A stretch of 64,000 bases of DNA from Pyrocephalus nanus (taxonomy: Eukaryota > Chordata > Aves > Passeriformes > Tyrannidae): assembly GCA_038380795.1 (NCBI GenBank), contig CM076266.1:12794001-12858000 (forward strand). The letters are read 5' to 3'. This document shows, in pieces, positions 60,006 to 64,000 of the stretch. The position numbers were made by a program, and so were the translations under genes. A model generated the notes under the pieces. That model searched no databases and was not told where the DNA came from. It saw only the letters and a list, made by a program, of their open reading frames with translations. The first letter of the stretch is position 1, and each line of letters starts with the position of its first letter.

Positions 60006-61475
60006 TTTCTACGGTCATGTCCTGGACTGGAACTCAGAGACCTGCCCTCAGCTACACATTCTTTGAATGCTTGTAGATAGAGACCTATAACAGAATAGCC
60101 ATAATCATATTGTCTGACCTACGTTGTAATAAGCAATAGGACACCAGAGGATGGAAGAGAGTCTTAGATGGAACATGGAGATAATGCAGTCCTTCATCCT
60201 GCCCTGAGAATCTGTAAACCACACTTAAGAGATGTTTCTGTAACCTGTACTTATAAACCACCGCTGTTAATATTTCTTATGCCTTTCTGACTCCTTCTTT
60301 TACTTATAAAGCTTCTCTTAAACTTTCATTGCTACACTTTAAAGCAACTACTTTCTATCCTTAAAGATGAATAGAGAAGTTAATTTTCTATGTCTTAGTT
60401 GTATTTACATTTCACACTTGAAGCTTTTTAGACTTCTTTCTTTCAGTATTTTTCACTTCCACAACTCAAATCTTAACTAAAAAAAATTTAAATAAAGAGC
60501 TGAGTCTTGATAAGTTATTTCAGTAATTCTTTATTTTTCCAGGAAAAAGTTTCTTATCTCCTACAATCAGATGTAGAAAGCTTTTAAACTCTCTCAGCTT
60601 GCAATTGTGATTCAATTGCAGACAGTAATCTGCTTTTCTCAGCCCCTTTTTACAGATAGGTCTACTGAGAAAAAAATCACTTCAATAGGGCAGTGAAATG
60701 GACTTCTGATATTAGTGTAGGTCTCTGGACATCCCTGTGATGCAAATATTAACAGTGTTTGCTTTTAACCCAGGCTGGGATGAACAAACACTGTGCAGCT
60801 CCCAGCCTTTAAGATGCTGCTGTCAGTCAACAGCATTGTGCTGATTACAGGCAGAATCTCAACTGGTACAAACCTGTATAACTCCTATCAGACATCACAC
60901 TCAACAGTTCCTGCCTACTTTAGGAAAATGTGCCTTCTGACTGCCATAGGCTTTTATCAGCAGCATGCTTTGCCTAATGTGTCTGAGGTCTGCAATGGCA
61001 TATTGTGCAATATGATAGACATCTCATACGGCTATCTGATCTTTAAAGGTCAGGGATGAACTGTAACATCCCTGAAGCATTCAACCTCTTTTAATTAGTG
61101 AGTGGATTCTGTCATAGCTACCTACTGAAAGACATATATCCCTTTCTCAAGCTACTTCATGTCTTAGATTATCTGTTTTTATAATAAAGACTCAGTTGTA
61201 GGAGACACAGACTCCTCATTAAGAATCTTGTAAGAACAGAACCAGTTCACGTTTAGTGGGACCATACACCCAAATACTCTTTGCATAGTTTCTCTAAAAC
61301 TCCATGTTGTTCCTGTTGTTACAGTAAATAGTTCTGCAGTTGAGGATGTTATCCTTTAGTATATATATACACCTATAATTAGTTACATTTACTGTGCTTA
61401 TTTTATACATGTAAAAAACCCATCGACTTCAGTGCAAAATTTGACTGTGTAAGTGTGTACACTCAAATTTGGATA
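59989..61475. other. non-coding sequence between LINE fragment and ERV
   Basis: Unique AT-rich DNA. The plus-strand 88-codon frame at 60793-61059 has no recognised domain. Nothing else stands out. Confidence 0.5.
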
Positions 61476-62104
61476 TGAGTGGAGTAGATTTGGGTAGGAT
61501 AGAGTTAATTTGGGTGGAATAGAGCTAATTTCCTTCACAGTAGCTAGTGTGGGTCTATGTTTTGTATCTGTGTCGAAAACAGTGTTGATAACACAGAGAT
61601 GTTTTAGTTGTCGCTGAGCTAACCAGTGACCTACACTACAGCTGAGTTGCACAGAGTCAAGACCTTTTCTGCCTCTCACCCCCACCTCACCAGTGTGGAG
61701 GCTGGGGGTACAAAAATGGCTGGGAAGGGACACAGCCAGGACAGCTTACCCCAGCTGAAATGGTGTATCCCAAGCCATATGGCGTCATGGTCATCAATAA
61801 CAGCTGGGGGAGAAGAAGGAAGAGGAGAACTGTTTGGAGGCTGCCCTTGGTCTTCTTAAGTCACCACTGTGTATGATCGGAGCTCTGCTTTCCTGGATGT
61901 GGCTGAACACCTGCCTGCTGATGGGAAGTGGTGAATGAATTCCTTGTTTTGCTTGTATACTTGGCTTTTGCTTTGCCTATTAAACTGTCTTTATCTCAAC
62001 TCACAACCCTTCTCACTTTTATTCTTCTGATTCTCCCCTCCACTAGGGGAAGTGAGTGAGCAGCTGTGTGGTCCTTGTTTGTCAGCTGATGTTAAACCTC
62101 AACA
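61476..62104 (+). repeat. 5' LTR of the deleted ERV
   Basis: The left edge is approximate; a TG at 61476 is the best candidate. It ends in aacctcaaca at 62104, just before the primer-binding site. It contains the U3 words agctagtgtgggtctatgtt and aacagtgttgataacacaga, a polyadenylation signal ATTAAA at 61979-61984, and R-U5 sequence ctgtctttatctcaac. The 20-bp unit tttgggt...agagttaa is tandemly duplicated at 61489-61528, which blurs the start. Confidence 0.8.
61979..61984 (+). promoter_or_regulatory. LTR polyadenylation signal ATTAAA
   Basis: This variant poly(A) hexamer lies in the conserved cctattaaactgtctttat context. It is repeated at 63447-63452 in the 3' LTR, as expected for the R region. 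Confidence 0.65.
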
Positions 62105-62112
62105 ATCCTTTG

Positions 62113-62130
62113 TGGTACCCAATGTGGGGC
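62113..62130 (+). other. retroviral primer-binding site, lysine-tRNA-like
   Basis: The 18 bases tggtacccaatgtggggc start eight bases after the LTR end. The initial TGG pairs with the tRNA CCA end. As I recall the tRNA-Lys(1,2)-type site, this copy differs at three positions, all at former CpG sites, consistent with decay. It would prime minus-strand DNA synthesis in an active element. Confidence 0.7.
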
Positions 62131-62473
62131 TAGAAGGGTTTGAGATAACAAGAAATTTGATTGGAATGTGCTAAGTTGAATTTATAGCTGTTATTGCTGT
62201 TTAGCCATTAATTGACAGGCTTCTGTGCTTGCCATAGAGCTTGCTTGCCTCACTGTATATTAGAGTCTAGTGCTTGTTAGTGGCTGTTTTTTGCTTTCAC
62301 TGCCTGCTGCAGTGTTTGTTGTACTGCTTATCATCTTACTCTACTGTGCCTGGGAACATTTTGATAATAGCAGTGGTGATGTGCCTGGGCTGGCAGATGG
62401 CCAGGGTATTGCTGCTGTTTCTATGTTGCTGCACTGGAGAGGCTGGAACTAATGCATGAACAAGCCGAAAGGA

Positions 62474-62923
62474 TGTGGCATATGGATGAGTCCACATGGG
62501 AACAGGACACCCCAAAGCTTTTGTGGCTTTGGGTAAGTCCACATCAGAGTAGGTATATCTTGAAATGTCTGTGGCAGTGGGTATGTCTGTGCCACAGCTG
62601 TTTTACCTCTGAAGGGATTGTGTGGTCATGGATAAGCCCTCCTCTCGAGGGACTGCAGCTGTGGATAAGGCCATGTTGAAGCAGGGTCACTCCTGAAGGG
62701 ACCGTGGCTTTGGGTAAGGCCACACTGATTCAGATGTATCTCTTAAGGCATTGTGGCCCATGGAGAAGGCTACACTGGAACAGGTGCCCCTAAAGTGATT
62801 GTAGCTGCATATAATCCTATGCTGCAGCAGGTATATCCCTGAAGAGATACTGGCTAATAGCTAAGTCTCTCCTTGAAGCACGTACACCCCTAAGGAACTA
62901 CAGTATGTGGGTAAGTGCAAGCC
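62474..62923 (+). repeat. 48-49 bp minisatellite in the ERV leader, about 10 copies
   Basis: Units begin near 62474, 62522, 62570, 62621, 62654, 62703, 62752, 62800, 62849 and 62899. The shared pattern is tgtggctttgggtaaggcca, cactggaacaggtatatccc, tgaagggac, with 20-35% divergence between units and one unit shortened to 33 bp. The open frames over it are incidental. The repeats lie between the primer-binding site and the place where gag would start, so they are leader sequence. Confidence 0.82.
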
Positions 62924-63353
62924 ATAGAAGGGGTAATGGAAGGATTTAAGTCCTATATTCCTGTCCAAAATAATAAGGGAAGCATCTTTAAATGGTTGTA
63001 ACCTGGTATTTGAGTTGCATGTTTAGGAATCACTATAGCAGGAACTGCCCAAAGCCTTACAAGAGAGAAGCCTTGCAAGAAGCAGTGCAAGTGCAGCAGT
63101 GACTCAGCTCGAATTGGTTTGGTGCCCAGTAACTCCCCACAACACACCACCTCTCCTGCCTTGAGTGGTCACCATAAGAGCCCAAAGTCATGGACTAAAC
63201 GAACTCAGAGAACATTTTACAGAACATTTCACAGAGGTGGTCCATCGACAAAGGAAATTCTATATGTATATTACAATAAAAGATGGGCATGAGGATGGTG
63301 GTTAATGATGATGTATTGGATAGCATGGGACCTGAGCATGATGTAAATGGTGT

Positions 63354-63371
63354 GGAATAAGGGTTGGAGAA
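63354..63371 (+). other. polypurine tract of the ERV
   Basis: ggaataagggttggagaa ends exactly where the 3' LTR begins (TGTGCTGG). It is purine-rich with three T. In an active element this would prime plus-strand DNA synthesis. Confidence 0.65.
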
Positions 63372-63580
63372 TGTGCTGGTGTGACGGGAAGTAGTGAATG
63401 AATTCTTTGTTTTACTTTGTTTGTGTGCTTGGCTTTTGATTTCTCTATTAAACTGTCTTTATCTCAACCCACAAGTTTTCTCACTTTTACTCTTCTGATT
63501 CTCTCTCCCATCCCAACAGGGTGGAGACTGAACGAGCAGCTGTGTGGGACTTAGTTGCCGAATGGGGCTAAACCATGACA
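63372..63580 (+). repeat. 3' LTR with most of U3 deleted
   Basis: Starts TGTGCTGG and jumps at once to gacgggaagtagtgaatgaa, the sequence found at about 61918 in the 5' LTR, so roughly 430 bp of U3 are missing. It then follows the 5' LTR closely through attaaactgtctttatctca and cacttttactcttctgattc to the end ctaaaccatgaca. It ends CA, as an LTR should. Confidence 0.85.
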
Positions 63581-64000
63581 GCAAGAAATGCCATTTGGAG
63601 TTCATTAGGTAGACACAGCTTTTACTGCTTCTAAAGCATGTCTGCTCTTGCATTCATACACAGTGTGGGGATAGTATACGCACATGTTGTATTAAAGGTT
63701 CTGTTCTTGCTTCATTTTAAACAATGACTGGGCAGCACTCCAAATTGTTCCTTATAAAAATGTATTAAATGTAATGGTTTCGAAAGAAAGGTATTGCATG
63801 GGGTCAGATAAATGTAAAATAGTTCCGCTGGGTACCGGAGCAGTAGGAATAAAAAGTCTGTGAATTAATTTTTCCCTGGCAGCTAACACTATTCAGTGCA
63901 AAATTTGTTCAGGGTTTGTTGCAGAGCTTAAATATTTGAGCTTTTTGAGATTCAGATGAAATATATGTTTGTTTTTTCTAAAGCTGTCAGGGGCATGCAT
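63581..64000. other. non-coding flank
   Basis: AT-rich unique sequence to the right of the ERV; nothing recognisable. Confidence 0.5.

Larger units (their letters stand above)
61476..63580 (+). mobile_element. deleted endogenous retrovirus, non-coding, avian ERV
   Basis: The order 5' LTR, primer-binding site, leader with minisatellite, 3' untranslated remnant, polypurine tract, 3' LTR is all visible, but no gag, pol or env frame exists between the LTRs (only about 1.27 kb). The LTR type (start like ggatagagttaattt...cttcacagtagctagt, end aaactgtctttatctcaac...) is abundant in birds and is usually assigned to ERVL-like families; the primer site looks lysine-tRNA-like, so class is uncertain. 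The element could move only with proteins supplied by relatives, and its damaged LTRs make that unlikely. Flanking duplication could not be confirmed: the right flank is gcaag and the exact left edge is unclear. Confidence 0.85.

Noticed and set aside
62270..62679. Small hydrophobic and mixed frames in the ERV
   Set aside because: They lie in the leader and its minisatellite, and no gag, pol or env similarity is seen.

Overview
This looks like vertebrate nuclear DNA from a bird. The base composition is AT-rich and eukaryotic. The interspersed repeats are mostly CR1 LINE fragments, including 3' ends with the typical repeated ATTCTRTG-type terminus (seen on the plus strand as CATAGAATCATAGAAT when reversed). 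There are also avian-type endogenous retroviral LTRs and one MIR-like SINE. A neoavian, perhaps passerine, origin is my inference from the CR1 and LTR types; the species cannot be read from the window. There is no operon structure, rRNA, recognisable tRNA, CRISPR array or complete protein-coding gene.

Layout. 1-7.5 kb: non-coding, with one candidate minus-strand exon (1428-1716) ending in a good splice donor. 7.5-8.5 kb: a 5'-truncated CR1 with a broken reverse-transcriptase reading frame. 8.5-18.9 kb: unique AT-rich sequence, a MIR-like SINE near 14.7 kb, and stretches whose texture resembles conserved non-coding elements. 18.9-19.6 kb: a 42-base A run abutting an isolated GC-rich island with a 33-bp tandem repeat. 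19.6-36.8 kb: unique sequence with scattered TA/TG and GTT simple repeats. 36.8-37.1 kb: a solo LTR with TG...CA ends and an imperfect 6-bp target-site duplication. 37.1-57.5 kb: unique sequence with five CR1 fragments of different ages.

57.5-63.6 kb is the most structured part. First comes a 1.69-kb purine-strand array of (GGAA)n. Its left two thirds carry 32 AGCGA interruptions spaced 41, then 33, then 17 bp; its right third is a pure 504-bp (GGAA)126 run. About 110 bp further is a 5'-truncated non-CR1 LINE fragment with an open 228-codon C-terminal frame ending in a zinc-finger-like motif. Then comes a deleted, non-coding ERV: 5' LTR, primer-binding site, leader with a 48-49 bp minisatellite, polypurine tract, and a 3' LTR missing most of its U3.

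The genes do not form a pathway. The window reads as an intergenic or intronic region shaped by retroelement insertion and tandem-repeat expansion. The very long open frames over the GGAA array (up to 703 codons) arise because the repeat contains no stop codon in any frame used, and they are not genes.
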